64,000 nt of DNA from Ceratodon purpureus (GCA_014871385.1 CM026425.1:8099243-8163242); one strand, 5' to 3'; positions 34,313-47,454 are shown, counted from the first letter of the stretch. Program-made: numbers and translations. Notes: generated by a model not told the origin, from the letters alone.

Positions 34313-35401
34313 ATGGTGGAGAAAGGCAAGAGCCGCAAGGACGAGGTCGTCACCCGCGACTACACCATCAACCTCCACAAGCGCCTCCATGGCTGGTAAC
34401 TCTTCTCCTCATTGCCCACACTTAATACCCCCATTCTCTCGTCATGGGACTTCAGGCACTAGTTCTGTCGCTCTGGTGCTCTTCACTTTGGTCATCTCTG
34501 AGCCCCATTCTAGCGGTACTGATTCTGGGATTGATTTATTTCAATGGATTTCACTGTATCGGTTTTTAGGGTTTAACGTTGCCTTTCTCACAGAGCTAGC
34601 TTTTTGGTAGTTGCTGTGTCGTTTTTCCCCCCTCCAGCTCTGAGGTCTTTTAATAATGTCTTCGATTTCTTCGGAATGATTCTCTTGACGTCAATGTGAT
34701 TTAGGGTTATTGCTCCGATCCGAGTTTTTATTGTGGATCGATGGTTAGGGTTTTTGGTAGTCGTTTAGGGTTTTGTGTGGGGGGTTATGTTTGTTCACTG
34801 GGTTTAGATGATATTTCTGTAGAGGGATCGTTATTTCCGGGAAGAAATTCTCGACCAATTTAAAGGTTTGTTTTTTCATTTGATCAATTCTGAGGTACGA
34901 GAGGGATTTTTCTTGGCTGGAATGTGTGTATCGCAAATCTGATGGACTGATTTAGGATTTGGATCATATTCGTGTGTATATGTTTGAGCAAAGGACAAGA
35001 AGGCTCGTCTATTTTCAGAGCAGGGGAGCGTACTTGTTTGATGAATGGATCATAGTGGTTGCCGCATTGGGGTTGGTAGTTTGTATATTCGGCTTTCTTA
35101 CTTTTGACTTCTGATTTGCAGCACCTTCAAGAAGATGGCACCGAAGGCGGTGAAGGAAATTCGCAAGTTTGCGCAGAAGGCCATGGGGACGAGCGATGTA
35201 AGGTTGGATGTGAAGCTGAACAAGCACATCTGGAGCAGAGGAGTGCGGAACGTCCCTACCAGAGTGCGTGTGCGTATTGCCAGGAAGCGCAACGACGACG
35301 AGGACGCTAAGGAAGAGTTGTACTCTTACGTTTCCGTTGCTGAGATTCCTGCTGAGGGGCTGCGCAACCTCGGCACGAAGATTGTAGAAGAGGAGGATTG
35401 A
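34313..35401 (+). CDS. RPL31: Cytosolic 60S ribosomal protein L31 (eL31)
   Basis: Exons 34313-34395 and 35122-35401 join (CTCCATGGCTG to CACCTTCAAG) to give 120 residues, the usual family length. The protein begins [20 protein letters not shown], continues [20 protein letters not shown] and ends in KIVEEED. Motifs [20 protein letters not shown] and [15 protein letters not shown] are diagnostic. eL31 is a structural protein of the large subunit near the exit tunnel. The start sits in a good plant/Kozak context (GCCACCATGG). The 726-base intron contains several telo-box motifs, a common regulatory feature of plant ribosomal-protein genes. Confidence 0.97.
34565..34774. promoter_or_regulatory. 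Telo-box motifs in RPL31 intron 1
   Basis: TTTAGGGTTT at 34565-34574, TTTAGGGTTA at 34700-34709, TTAGGGTTTT at 34745-34754 and TTTAGGGTTTT at 34764-34774. Telo-boxes (AAACCCTA) are known in promoters and leader introns of plant translation-related genes, where they help coordinate expression in dividing cells. Confidence 0.6.
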
Positions 35402-36151
35402 GTTTGAAACCCTCCAAGAGTTTTAAATTTGTTTAATGCGAAAAGAGCATCATACACATTGCCGTTTTCAGTGCAACTTATGTCTGGACCCTAAACTGAT
35501 CTCGTCTTAGATGTTTTTCCGGTGGGTCGTGAGTTCTTTCCTTCTTTACTTTCAAGCACATCATATTGCCTATGACTTCAATTCTTTACAATTATCGCAG
35601 CTTTAGTCACACCTCATGGGGAGTGCTGTTGCTGCATTCCATAATACAGAGGGTTTCTGCAGCATCTGTTTTAGATGTCGCTGTTATCGAAATACGACGA
35701 GTAACGTACGCAGTCCTTTTCTTGTAAGTCAGTGTCTCTGTGGTGAGTAACGGTACTTTACACGACACTTGAGATCAGTGATTTTGTGGGTTGAATCAGA
35801 CGTAACACGATATATAAGAAGGTTAGAAGCTTTGATTTGCATTGTATACAGGATACGATATTACGAAAAGATACAATATATTGAACTGTGAAAGAGAGGA
35901 GGAATGTGTGCCGACTTTAATAATTCAATTTTCAGCAGATTTTGTCATCAAACTATCGTACAGAAAAACAACTGCAATCGACACAACATTCCTCCATCTA
36001 CACAAATTCTTTATGGCACGAGGTAAATAAGTCCGAATTTTGATTATCCCCAGATTGAAGCTTAGTCTCGAGACACCCTCAAATGATGACACAATCAGGA
36101 GCGGAGCACCACCATCAAAACTCACAGCACTAATCGTGTCATGTGAAATGA
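35402..36151. other. Intergenic region, 3' flanks of two genes
   Basis: Contains the RPL31 3' UTR and the 3' flank of the minus-strand ORF at 36152. Nothing else is recognised. Confidence 0.5.
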
Positions 36152-36814
36152 TTATACACCTGTCCGAGTCAAAAGCTCTATGAGCAAACTTCCGGACACA
36201 GTAGACTGCATCGATCCGTCCTTGTCTGCGCAGATGTCCACTTCCAAAAATTCTTGAGGAGCGACTCTTGAGAAACTCCGCACCACGTGCAAGCATTCAC
36301 TCACAGTCTGTTTCTGCGCAAATACCGCACTTCGCCGAGAAAATTCGCCGGGCAACCACGATTTTCGTGACCTGAAATGAGCCAGCGATTGGCAGGTGGT
36401 GCCGCTCGCCAGACAAAAGCACTCCGTGACATGCTTCACTCTAAGAATTTGCAAATCCATCTTTCGAGAGATGCCGAAGCTGTGAAACCACAGTTCGATA
36501 AGAAAACACATCGCATTAGTAAGCAATGAGCATGGGCTCCGCTTCACCTCGTGTAATCTTCCATCAATCAAACACACATAGGTGTGTATCTCGTGTCCCA
36601 AAGATGATGATCTGATCATGACATAGGCTACCATTTTTCTGAACCATGTTCTAGTATCATACAACAGAGACAAAGACTGCCCAGCTGCATCACTTGTCTT
36701 CATCATAGAATTGTTGGTACTGTAGTCTCTTCCTCCAGGGTTCATGTGATGGATGTTCACTGTTGTGGGTTTGTTTTTTCTTTTGGAAAGAGCTCCGGAT
36801 GTGGAGGGCGACAT
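36152..36814 (-). CDS. Uncharacterised 220-residue protein
   Basis: An uninterrupted frame starting MSPSTSGALSKRKNKPTT. The N-terminus is Ser/Lys-rich; the middle contains a hydrophobic, Cys-containing stretch (CSLLTNAMCFLIELWFHSFG); the C-terminus includes RVAPQEFLEVDICADKDGS. I recognise no domain. Its length in moderately AT-rich DNA and its head-to-head arrangement with the metal transporter start at 37068 (253 bases between start codons) make a real gene plausible, possibly sharing a bidirectional promoter. Confidence 0.45.
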   Translation of the reverse strand: MSPSTSGALSKRKNKPTTVNIHHMNPGGRDYSTNNSMMKTSDAAGQSLSLLYDTRTWFRKMVAYVMIRSSSLGHEIHTYVCLIDGRLHEVKRSPCSLLTNAMCFLIELWFHSFGISRKMDLQILRVKHVTECFCLASGTTCQSLAHFRSRKSWLPGEFSRRSAVFAQKQTVSECLHVVRSFSRVAPQEFLEVDICADKDGSMQSTVSGSLLIELLTRTGV

Positions 36815-37067
36815 GGCTACTCTAGTGTGACAAGGCTTAGGGCGTTTAAGTTATGAGCTAGCTGAAGCGTTTTTTTTCTGTTGAGAAGTTACACGAATTA
36901 TGACTGAACCGAAACTGGTATGCTATGTCATGTGCAGAGAGGAAATTTGAATTTGGGAGGATTGGACATATGGGTCGCGTTTGTGAGGAGCGTTCTTCGG
37001 CTTTTTGAATTGGTGGAGAGGTGCTGGAGTTCATCTGGTTGATTAGTTGTCAAGTGAGACGGTGACT

Positions 37068-40000
37068 ATGGCGGACCAGATCACCGCGCCGTTGTTGGGT
37101 AGGAATGATGCTACAGAGGTGGCGGTCCGTGATGGACATGGCGATGAATCAGGTCCTCCCTCGGACCCTGCGCCGAGCCGTCCGGTTACAGGCAAAGCGC
37201 AGTTTATGTACCATAGGATGATGTCGGGCAAGGCGTTCAATGATCCTCCCGGTGCCAGCGAAGGTATCTGGTCTTCTCCCTCAAAAAAACTCACAGCAAG
37301 CGATCGTAGAATTCGGGAGAAATCTTAACATTCTCAGCAAACTCAAGGCAGAGAATGTAGAATGTTGAGACAGTACAAAGGTTTCCTAATCAATTTCTGA
37401 TTCAATAGATTGTATGCTACTTTTTTGGAACGAGTGCGGTTTCGATGACCATTCGGTGGGATATTGTAGGTCAGAGGGAGTACAACAGAGTTCAGAGAGA
37501 AACGTTGTCCTTGACCAGAGAATTAGAGGCGGGCAATGTCGAAAGGGCATCATATGAGGATAAAGAGGAGCCGCTGGAAAGCCTCGCGATTACCCTTTCC
37601 AACGTCGCCAATGTGGTGCTCCTCATCCTCAAGGTATTCCTCAAATCTTAACCCTAATCTTTTTTCAAGTTTTCACTCTTCATCTGGACAATTGTAAATA
37701 TATTGATGAAGGCTTCGGAGGAAGCCATTCCAGTACCAACCTCGAGAGAAGTACAAACCGAACTATGTGTAGGTTTTTAAGAGATGAGTGCTTGTTCGGA
37801 CATGCAGCTGTTGCGATGTGTCCATGGTATTCTAGTGTTGTTTTTGAGGTGAGTGTCCGGTTGGGTGCAGATATTTGCGTCAGTGAAGAGCAAGTCGTTA
37901 GCAATTGTGGCGTCCACTTTGGAGTCGTTGCTAGATCTGCTTGCAGGGGTGATACTTCTGTTCACAAGGTGGGCGATGAAGCAAGAGAATGTGTATAAGT
38001 ATCCCATTGGAAAGCTTCGTGTCCAACCTGTTGGCATCGTCATCTTTGCAGCCATCATGGCCACTCTTGGTAATGCTCTCTTTGCACATCTTTCACTCTT
38101 AAACATCCAGAGCCTTGTGATGATTTTTAATTTTTTTTCTTCTTATTTATATTTACATTTTTGAGTTTTGGTTTTTGAGCTTCACTTTCATTTTCATATT
38201 TAAACATTTGTGAGATTCTTTTTTGTTGCATTTTGTAGACAATTCTAATATGAATCCAATGATGCTAAACTTTGCTTCGATTGGCCAGTTTATCTCATTT
38301 TTCCATAGCTTCAAAGTTGGTTTACTTGATTCATTTTATTACTGTAACATTAATTTATTACTGTTTCTAATTTTTCTCAAATTTGATGATGGAATGAGTC
38401 TAAAATCAGGAATGTTTTGGTAAGGATAGATAGTAAATTGGATTTTGTATGCAATGAATAAATTTTTAAACAAACTTTCAATATAAGTGAAAAGAATTTA
38501 TTATGAAAAAAATGGTGGAACAAACTTTCAACATAAGCCAATAGAATTTATTATGTTTTATATGGTCAAATGTTTATTGACTTTCATAGTAACTCAGATT
38601 TTGAAGTCTATTCATTATATAATAGATTATTTTCACAAACAAATATCTTCAACATATAAATACAATTTGGGTAGGGGTTGTAGTTTGGAGGTTTAACTAA
38701 AACCGGAAATTTAAAGTACTATAAATTAAGTTTTAGTGATCCAAATGACTTCTCGGGTAATGATGGACAATTCAGGGTCAAGCTTACAAAAATTTGAGGT
38801 CGTTACTTCTCTTTAGATCATGTTAATTGCGTAAAGTTGTGTACTCTTGACGAGTGCGCTTGATTAGAAGCTTATTCAACTTGTCTATGTCTTGGATACC
38901 GAGCCGAGAAAGCACAGCTGCAACAGAACTCATGCTTCTTTTATTCCAGGTATGCAAGTGGTGATTACAGCTACAGAGCAGCTGTTGGAAGGAGACCAAG
39001 GGCGTAAAATGGATTCCGGGGAGATTGTGTGGCTTACAGTCGTGATGGGAATTGCCACTGCTGCCAAACTTGCTTTGTTTCTTTTTTGTCGCACTTTCAA
39101 GAGTGAGATTGTGCATGCCTATTCCTTGGTAAGCGTTCGCTGTTGACATTGTTAATAGGTTTATTTGATTTTCTTTGGCATACTGGTGAAGCAGCGGGCA
39201 ATCTAAATTAGCTCTTCAGTAATCAGAAAAGAGACGAAAGTAACCTCGTCTTTGTTGTACTGTGTTGATGGAAGCAGGATCATAGCTTTGATGCCCTCAC
39301 AAATATTGTCGGATTGGCAGCAGCGTTGCTAGCAAACAAATATTATTGGTGGATAGATCCCGTTGGAGCTCTGATTCTGGCTGTGTACACCATTTTCGAG
39401 TGGTCCAAGACTGTTCTCGAGAATGCAGGTTTACCTTCTTCTGCTCATCTTGTCGAGATCTTTGTGTCCAGAATCAGTTTTAATTTGGCTTGACGTCTAC
39501 AAGCCTGAACCATTTTTTGAGGGAGGCACATGCAACGTTGTCATGGTGGATTATTTAATCTTTAGGCTTAGAGTGCAATTTCAATCTGCTTATTGTTAGG
39601 AAATGCGGAATCCTATGTCTTTGGACCTTTGGGTGCAGGATCATTGGTTGGGAAGTCTGCGCCACCAGAATTCCTTCGGAAGGTTACGTTGATTACAGTT
39701 AGCCATCACGATGCAATTAAACGCATTGACACGGTTCGGGCATATACTTTTGGGAGCCAATATTTTGTCGAGGTCTCGTTGTTGAACCCAAGCTCATTCT
39801 TCTGTTCAGTTACCAGTATTCTACCATCTTTAAATTATGCTTTGTGATACCTTTAGCACCCATTATCTGTATGTAGTCTTCTTTGTTGCAAATAGTTTTG
39901 CTTTTTGTTGATGACTTTTGTGTTTATTTTCTGTGGCTCAGGTTGACATAGAGCTACCCGAAGACATGCACCTACGAGAAGCCCATAACATAGGGGAAAC

Positions 40001-40118
40001 CTTGCAGGAGAAATTGGAAGATTTGCCGGAGGTTGAACGAGCTTATGTGCATCTTGACTTCGAGTCCACACATCGACCCGAGCACACACGGCCCCAGCGC
40101 CACTTACCCCCCACTTGA
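37068..40118 (+). CDS. Cation diffusion facilitator, Mn-CDF type (MTP8-11-like)
   Basis: Seven exons join in frame to 412 residues: 37068-37263, 37470-37633, 37871-38069, 38950-39128, 39278-39428, 39600-39772 and 39942-40118. After a soluble N-terminus come the family segments [97 protein letters not shown] and [19 protein letters not shown]. Plant Mn-CDFs move Mn2+ (or Fe2+) out of the cytosol into vacuole, Golgi or prevacuolar compartments in exchange for protons. The second metal motif DHSFD (residues 247-251) is intact, but the first, usually DSLLD, reads ESLLD (residues 138-142). Size and exon pattern are normal for the family. Confidence 0.92.
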
Positions 40119-42570
40119 TCAATCACATGTTATTATTGCTACATATTTAGGATCTTATGTCATAGCCATTGCAGAACCATAGCCTGTGCAATTTTTTCCA
40201 GTAATATTCATGTTTACACAGCTACAGTAGAACCAGAACGTAAAGCTCTGTATCATCAGGCCTGAAACAGTGCATTCCAGTTCGAGATTTTATGGTTCTG
40301 AAATCATGCAATCCCTTCATCTGTAGCATAGACTAAGTTTTCAAGTGCTTCAAAAACCTTGACCCCATTTATAGTTAAAGACATCTTGTTAATTCAGATT
40401 CAAGCTTGCTTGTCGTAACCCTTTTGTTTTCAAAGGTTAATACACTCGCACTCACAAAATTGACAAGTGCTAATGCATCTTCAGTGTTAATGATCCTTCA
40501 GTGCTGAAACCTGTTACTGGTGCTGTTATGGTGGTTTTCACCTGGAATGAGGCAAAAACTGAGCTACCCAATTGAATGTTGACTCGAGGTGAGGTTAACT
40601 TCTCTGGTTCATCAAATACTCAAATCAAGCTTTTCAAGTCCCACGAACCCTCCCATCCTGCTACGCACACCAGATCAAAGTATTAAAATGTCTTGCTCCG
40701 AAAAAAGCCTTTCGCCCTCCTAAAAGTCAGTAAACCAGACAACAGACTTGACATTCAAACAAAAAAGGAATTACAAAAAATGCATGATCACATCACATCT
40801 CTGTCGTCATTCCGATCACATCCAGTTCAGCTACCGAATTCTCGAGCTGCTCGTATCAAAACTTGACTGGCACATCGTGCAGATAAATCCAGTGCCGGCA
40901 CGTACAGCGCGGTGGCTACCGATCCAGCCACGCAAAAAAGAAAAACACACAACACAGCCAAGTGGCACCCGGAAAGCACCAATTGTAATTTGTGTGAGAC
41001 AGCTTCATTGCTGGAGCTCAGTTTCAGTCCAAACTCACCAGTCACCACTCTAACTAACACCTTAGCTCCCTCCTCTCCCTCCTATCGTCCACTGTTTCCA
41101 TCTTAAAAAAAAAAAGAAGATTTAATCCTATAACCCGTGTCAAAAAAAAAATAAAAAAAAAATAAATCCCTTGTTTATACCGCCGTAAACTTTGCCTTAC
41201 AAAAACAAAATGGTTGGTAACCAAGCCCTGGTGGTGCCCACCTCCAGAAGCTAAAGAGCGGCGGAGAAAGCATCCAGGAACTTGAACAAATTAGCTCTCC
41301 GAAAATAACCCCAAAATGACTTTCCAACATACCACTGCACATGTTCTACAAATCTCATAGATACTTTGCCATGAAATTCTCAAACTGGAAGAAGGCGGTG
41401 GGTTCCAGTGCGAGGTGGCACATGCTAAATGGTCTGCGGACCTCTCAAGGCGGGCCTGCAGGCGTTGAATTTCCTCTTCAAGGTGCCATGATGCAGTAAC
41501 TTCGATGATGTCAACAAATTACAGCAAATTATAACAAATTCTAACAAATCATAACAAATTATAACAAATTAGGATGAGTCAGGTTGTGGTGATTATAACT
41601 GTGGACTGTTTTTCGAAGAGTGGTGTGATCTCTGGAATGCAGTGAATTCCAGAAATCTTGGCAGAGTGGATCTCGTCACGGATTCATGCCGGTGAGGGAG
41701 GCGGTTTGCAGGAGTTTCGTCTCTGGGAGCACTGGACCCGGATGGTGAAAGGATGATGCCGGTGAGTTGGTTACTTTGGGAAACGCATGGGTGCTGGTCC
41801 TGGTCGGTTGGCGGCACTTAGGCTTCACCATCATGTGATGAGAAAGGCCAATTACCAGACTCAAGAGAGAGGACCCAAGTGGGGGAGAAGCTCATTCGAA
41901 CTCTGTAGAAGCGCAGTTGGGATGGAGGAGTGATGAGTTGATTGAATCATTTTCTGGAGTTCATTGGCACTAGTCTTGTCCTCTTGTTCTGTGGATATTG
42001 ATCAACAAGGTATTGGTATCAAGGTATTGGACAAACACACACGTCTTGAGTTTTTCTTCTTCATGGACCAGAGTGAGGTAGTTCAACTGGATTGAGAAGT
42101 GATGTCCATTTCGCTTCTGTGTGTTTTGTTGGTCGTTTTGCAATCTGGGATGGAGTTTTGATAAGTATGTTGGATGGTCGGTGATGGATTCGGTTTAGGA
42201 GTTAACTTGGTTGTAGGATTTGTTGTGGGAAGGATGGTTTACTGCATTTGAGTAGATTGGAGGGTGTGTTTTATTTCGGTTTGGGAATGGGATTTTTTTG
42301 CTTTGTTTTGTTTTCTGGGGGTGAATTTATGGAAGGGAGAATTTGTGGTTTGTGAATTTTAGTTTTGTTTTTCCTGGTGTGAGAGCTAATTGCCCTGTTT
42401 TTGTGCTTTTCAGGTGATGATTTGTGCTGCTTTTAGTTCAGGGGATTTGAGTGCTTTGGCGGTTGTTGGGACTATTTATGCTGCAGGGTTTTAGGGTAAG
42501 GACTCAGGAGGCTTTTTTTTGAGGCAGAAGGAGAGTAGCGAGTGTTGGAGATAGTGAGCAGGGAGTAGTC
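40119..42570. other. Intergenic region and lipase upstream sequence
   Basis: The left part is the transporter 3' flank. Around 41101-41165 lies A-rich low complexity. A 10-bp tandem repeat lies at 41511-41570. From 41.9 to 42.57 kb the GT-rich sequence probably holds promoter and 5' UTR of the lipase gene. No gene is supported. Confidence 0.5.
41511..41570. repeat. Six tandem copies of a 10-bp AACAAATT unit
   Basis: Units read TCAACAAATT, ACAGCAAATT, ATAACAAATT, CTAACAAATC, ATAACAAATT and ATAACAAATT with no spacing. The period is exactly 10 bases, close to one helical turn, so the A/T steps are phased. Confidence 0.9.
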
Positions 42571-45500
42571 ATGAACGTCCTGTTGTGTCGGCCGCAAGGG
42601 TCGTTGTTGTGTGCGAGAGCTTCTGCTGGTGATAATTCAGGCAGTAGTGCAGATTCTGAAAAGACACGGAAGCCCCAGAGTGTAAAACCATCACTAGTAG
42701 CTTCCCCTTCTCCAGTTCTATCCCATGCGGTTGATGAGAAGCATGAAGAAGGCGAAAGCCCACCGTCTGCTTCCACGTCGTTTAGTAAATCCTTGCCCTT
42801 GCCTTTGCCCATTCATCTGACGCTCCCATCACTTCCTCATAAATCGGTTTTGCCTTCCCCTTTGAAGTTCCTCTGGTTCCACAGAGAGAATAGCTTAGAG
42901 AAGGATATTAGCGAAGAGAAAAAGGATGAGCCTAATAATGCTGATCCTTTATCCTTGACGTCCGCTCCAAGGCTTGGGGATGTAGAGCCTACAAGTGAAG
43001 GAGTGGAGAGTGGTACAGATGACACACAACCTCACAAGTTGGAGGAGGAAAGCACTTCCGGCGTTACCGATAAGTTGAGGAGTTGGGTGCCAAATTTGGT
43101 GAACTTGGCCTATCTGCAGTCGAAGTATGGCTTCGGGTTTCCAAGGAGTGGAGGTGAAGAAGCTGATCATCAAGTGCGGGTGCCCGGGTTGTGTCATGAG
43201 TGTGAATGTGATACATGTGGAGGTGATCATTATTTGCAATCGGAGGCAAAGCTGAAAAAATATGTGATGCGTTTTGAGGTCCCTGTGGTGCACGATAAGG
43301 ACACCTTTAAAGAGTACTTGCATCGTGTGCAATATTCAGACCTACAGTTCATCGCTCACATGGCGTTTCTCGCCAATCAGGCTTATTACATTCCTGAAAT
43401 CAAGGTAATTATCTATTCGATTGTCTTTTCATCACTATTGTGGTATTCATGATCGCTGTAATTAGAAAAACGTGGTGCGTAAAATGGCATGCCCATGTGC
43501 AGTCGGTTGAAGACGAGCAAGATTAACGGGATTAGATTATTACTACTTTGCTGTTATCAATTTGGTTCTAATGGTGTCACGGTTTATGATCGAGGTGTGC
43601 ATAAGTTGTTGAAAACACTGATATATTGGATTGTATTATGCAAGAAGTAAAGTGGTAGGAGCTTGTCCTTGTAGTTATGGGTCAGGTAGTTTGATTTTGT
43701 TGTTTCGACTTTCACGCTGTGTTATAGAGTTTGCGAATCCAACATATAACGTGATGAATCAGTGGAATACTAATATACTGACGATGATTTGGTATTGCAG
43801 ACAGATGAGCTTTTGAAACATCATGGGCTACGATTTGTGACTTCTTCTCTTGAAAGAAAGGCTGTTTTGGCGGCGAAGGAAAAAGCCCTGCTTGAAGCCA
43901 AGGAGAAGTCATCTGGTAGCAACGATGCTATATCTACAGTGAAGGCCGAAGCTCAAGAGAATGATTCAAACGGTGCGGAAGTGAAGACAGAGGATGGGAA
44001 ATTGGGGCCTGCAAAATCCACTTATGCTATGGCTGCAACTGCTGCCTCTTACCTTGCTTTCCAGACCAAGTCTTTTCTTCCTTTCAAGAGTTCTGCTCCT
44101 GATCAAAATGCACCGAAAGAAGAAGAAGATGATATTGCAGTGGCGAGTGATGATGATGAAGAAGAGTTTTTCAGATACTTAGAACTGGAAGCATATATTG
44201 ATGAAAAATCAGAAGAAAATGCCAAATTGCCAACTGATGAGGAAGTTTTATCGGAAGAAAAGAGTAAGGTATCGAGTCCAGAAGGGAAACAGGCCTTGGA
44301 GGAAGCCAGTAGTATGAAACCTGAGAACCAAGTTACAAGTGGCATTGCTCCAGTTGCTGGAGCCGCTGCTGCTTCTCGCTTAATGGCGTCTGACGATGAA
44401 ACAAAGGATGCTGTTGCTGAAGAATTGCAATCTGATGCAGTATGCCCCAGCGAGTGGTTTGTATGTGATGAAGAAGATACCAATACGCGATACTTTGTCA
44501 TTCAAGGATCTGACTCGTTGGCATCGTGGCAAGCAAATTTGCTATTTGAGTCAAGTTTATTCGAGGTATGCCGTTTCGCTTTCCTAGTTAAATTCTGTTA
44601 AAACATAACTGGGCACCAATATGTACTAGGATCCTGAGTATAACATGTGAACTTGCACTACATTCAGCTGATTATAAGAGCACACTGAATAACTAGCTCC
44701 GCATTCTCCAGGTCTGAAAATACTTTTGTTGTATCTATGTTGCACAGCAAATTACGCGGGATTTTATCGTTGGAAAACAATGTGTACATTATCTAATCGT
44801 CAACTTGTTATTTAATTCTTGTAGGATCCTGAGTGGGGCGTTATGGTGCACAGAGGATTTTACGAAGCTGCAAAGGGGCTATATGAGCAATTGATGCCCC
44901 TCATACAAGCTCATGTAGATAGGCACGGTGACAAGGCCAAATTCTACTTCACAGGCCATTCTTTGGGAGGCAGTTTATCTACTCTGTTGACTCTTATGCT
45001 TCGCCACCGGGGAGTTCTTCCTTTATCTGCTCTGTTGCCTGTGTATACCTTCGGTTCACCGAGTATAATGTGTGGAGGTGATTGGTTGCTTGAGAAGCTC
45101 GGCTTCCCTCTAAATCACATTCGATCAGTGGTGATGCACTACGATATTGTTCCCAGATCATTTGCTTGTCACTATCCTGACCAGATCGTTGAAGTTCTGA
45201 AGCGGCTCAATGGGACATTTCGGAAACATGCATGCCTTGAACAACAGGTAATATATCATATTGTCGCTTGCATTGTTTTGAAAATGCTGTGGTTTTCTCT
45301 TTGGTAGAGTATGAGGGAATGTGATTGGTTTTCTATCATAAATACTGTAGATATTAGAGCGATCCTCACGTCATTCAATAGTGATTCTCGTTGAAGGTGC
45401 TTGGAGTGTCTTGTAATTGAAGTATTCTGGACTCTAGCATCTCGGTGTTGGAGGTTTGATTCCATTTTCATTACCGTATTGTTGGCCGATATTCAACCAT

Positions 45501-46113
45501 ACGAAGTTGGATTTATTCTGACCTGAAAGTGTGTTTTGGACAGAAACTTATGTACGCAACAATGGGAAAGATGCTAATAGTCCAACCAGATCAGCAACAA
45601 GCTCCTCACCATCCCTTACTTCCACCTGGCGGAGCGTTGTATGAAGTTCGGCACCCAAAGCATGATATATATCAAGACACCCTCAAAGATCCCCACAGTC
45701 AGACCATGGCAATGGCAAAAGAAGTACGCTCTGCTGAGAGGAGCTTTTTGAACACTCCACATCCGTTGGAGATTCTGATTGATCCCGCTTCTTATGGTTC
45801 AGAAGGAACTATTTCTCGAGACCATGATTGCGCAAGTTATGTTCGAGCAGTAAATACTGCTCTAAAGAAGGAGTTCAGGAAGTGGAGGCGGCTGGACAGA
45901 GATCAAAAGCGGATTAGGACGCCCTTGAAACGATCAAAGTCGGGTAAGAGATACTCTAGACCAGGCAAAGACACAAAAAGTAGTGTAGAGAATGGCCCAA
46001 TTGCTGCGGACAGTAATAAGTTACAAAGATCTCGTAGTTTCTCAGAATTAGAAGAAAATGCCTCAAGAAGGGACATTGCATCAGATTCACAAATGGAGCC
46101 ACTAAGTAGATAA
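42571..46113 (+). CDS. Plastid-lipase-like (PLIP-type) class 3 lipase
   Basis: Four exons (42571-43404, 43801-44565, 44825-45247, 45544-46113) join in phase 0 to 863 residues. The N-terminus (MNVLLCRPQGSLLCARASAG) is Ser/Ala/Arg-rich like a chloroplast transit peptide. A plant-specific region follows (LRSWVPNLVNLAYLQSKYG, FKEYLHRVQYSDLQFIAHMA). The alpha/beta-hydrolase core has RYFVIQGSDSLASWQANL, VHRGFYEAAKGLYEQ, the nucleophile elbow FTGHSLGGS (Ser about 579), VYTFGSPSIM and HYDIVPRSF (Asp about 639). Arabidopsis PLIP1-3 are phospholipases A1 acting on thylakoid lipids, supplying acyl groups for oil or oxylipins. An acidic, repeat-like insert of about 150 residues in exon 2 and a basic C-terminal tail make this protein longer than the Arabidopsis proteins I know. 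Confidence 0.88.
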
Positions 46114-47454
46114 TAGTCCGTGACCTAAGTCAGGTTTTTATGCCTAGAAAGAAATATTTTTGATAGGTTTATTACATGATAGGTATCCCAGGAGCCTCAC
46201 GGAAAGAGGGTCGACTTGTCACATACTTAATGATTTGTATCATACTCAAGAACCTAGGCCGGGTTTTGTACATTTTCATAGTGAACTCTAATTCAAGGTT
46301 GGGTGCACTTGCATTCACCATTCTTTTTAATTCCGTACATATGCTAGTGTCATATCTATCATCTTTACATTATTCTTACTTGTGAATACTGGATTGTTGC
46401 TTGATATTGAGCACTTTTCGAGATTGGTATTGCAGATTCATACTAGATAGAACTGTGGCAGAAGATGTAGTCCCAGGTTGTCCACATATATTGAAAGAGG
46501 CCTTATTGGAAGGACCAACAGAACAGTAATTTCTTAGTGATTTGGAGCTTTATCCTGGTTCCTATGTTGATGCATAAATTAGAGTTGATGAAAAATATTT
46601 GCCTATCCATACAGGTCTGCTATCTAAATGCATCAATCTCCATGAAACCAAATTTGTATTCATTTCGCTTGAACGTCCTGACTTTTTAGTTAATGCAGAG
46701 TATTGTAGACACAGTTTGTTCTAAACTTACTCATCCTTCGTGAGTTTAATTTCAGTTTGGGGAGAAACTCAGCATTAGATTGTAATGCACTTCGCTTTTC
46801 AGAGTGGTAAATACGTCAACAATGAAGCGAGTAATTATGGTTAGTTGCTGATCCTCACACCTTTTTTTCAATTAGTCTACTCCTGTTACCTCACCAGAAT
46901 TAGCATAGCTCCTGGCATTGTCGATCTAATAGCAAGTAACCTAGTCACTTGTGAGTTGGGAACATCATTGTCCATATGATTATTCCAGTGTCCTATTAAG
47001 TCCTGAGGATGAATCACACTGAAGTCTTCATTTTCTTTGTACCCATGTGCCTTTGAACTCAGTCAAGATTCATCTGGACAGGTTCCCGAAAACAGTTCTT
47101 CATATCTTGAATCGGCCTACATGTTCCCATTAACTGTCCAACCCATCCGTTAGAGCTGGCTTACATGCACCTCCTCCACGCAAGCGGCAAGCCACTGGAA
47201 GCACCTAGAAAGAACTAAATTGTTCATGAACAAGCGGTATTGATCTGTAACCTTCTTGAAACAGCTCTTTCTCTACCTTACGTAATCATAAATACTGCAC
47301 TCAAATCACTCATCGATGCTTTTTTTGTGAACTGCAATATTGTGAATTTAATCGTATCAATTGTCAACGAGCCTGTTTAGGTTACCGCGAGTTTCTCTCA
47401 TTGACGTACCTACTGTGAGTAAGTGTGTTGGTGGCGATTGTTTAGCTTGCAGCG
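46114..47454. other. Intergenic region and sHSP promoter
   Basis: No gene is supported. The right end carries heat-shock-element-like motifs listed separately. Confidence 0.5.
47223..47260. promoter_or_regulatory. Two heat-shock-element cores upstream of sHSP gene
   Basis: TTCATGAA at 47223-47230 (inside the palindrome GTTCATGAAC) and TTCTTGAA at 47253-47260 both fit the TTCnnGAA core bound by heat-shock factors. They lie about 200-230 bases upstream of the start codon, with an ATAAATAC TATA-like box near 47289. Confidence 0.45.
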
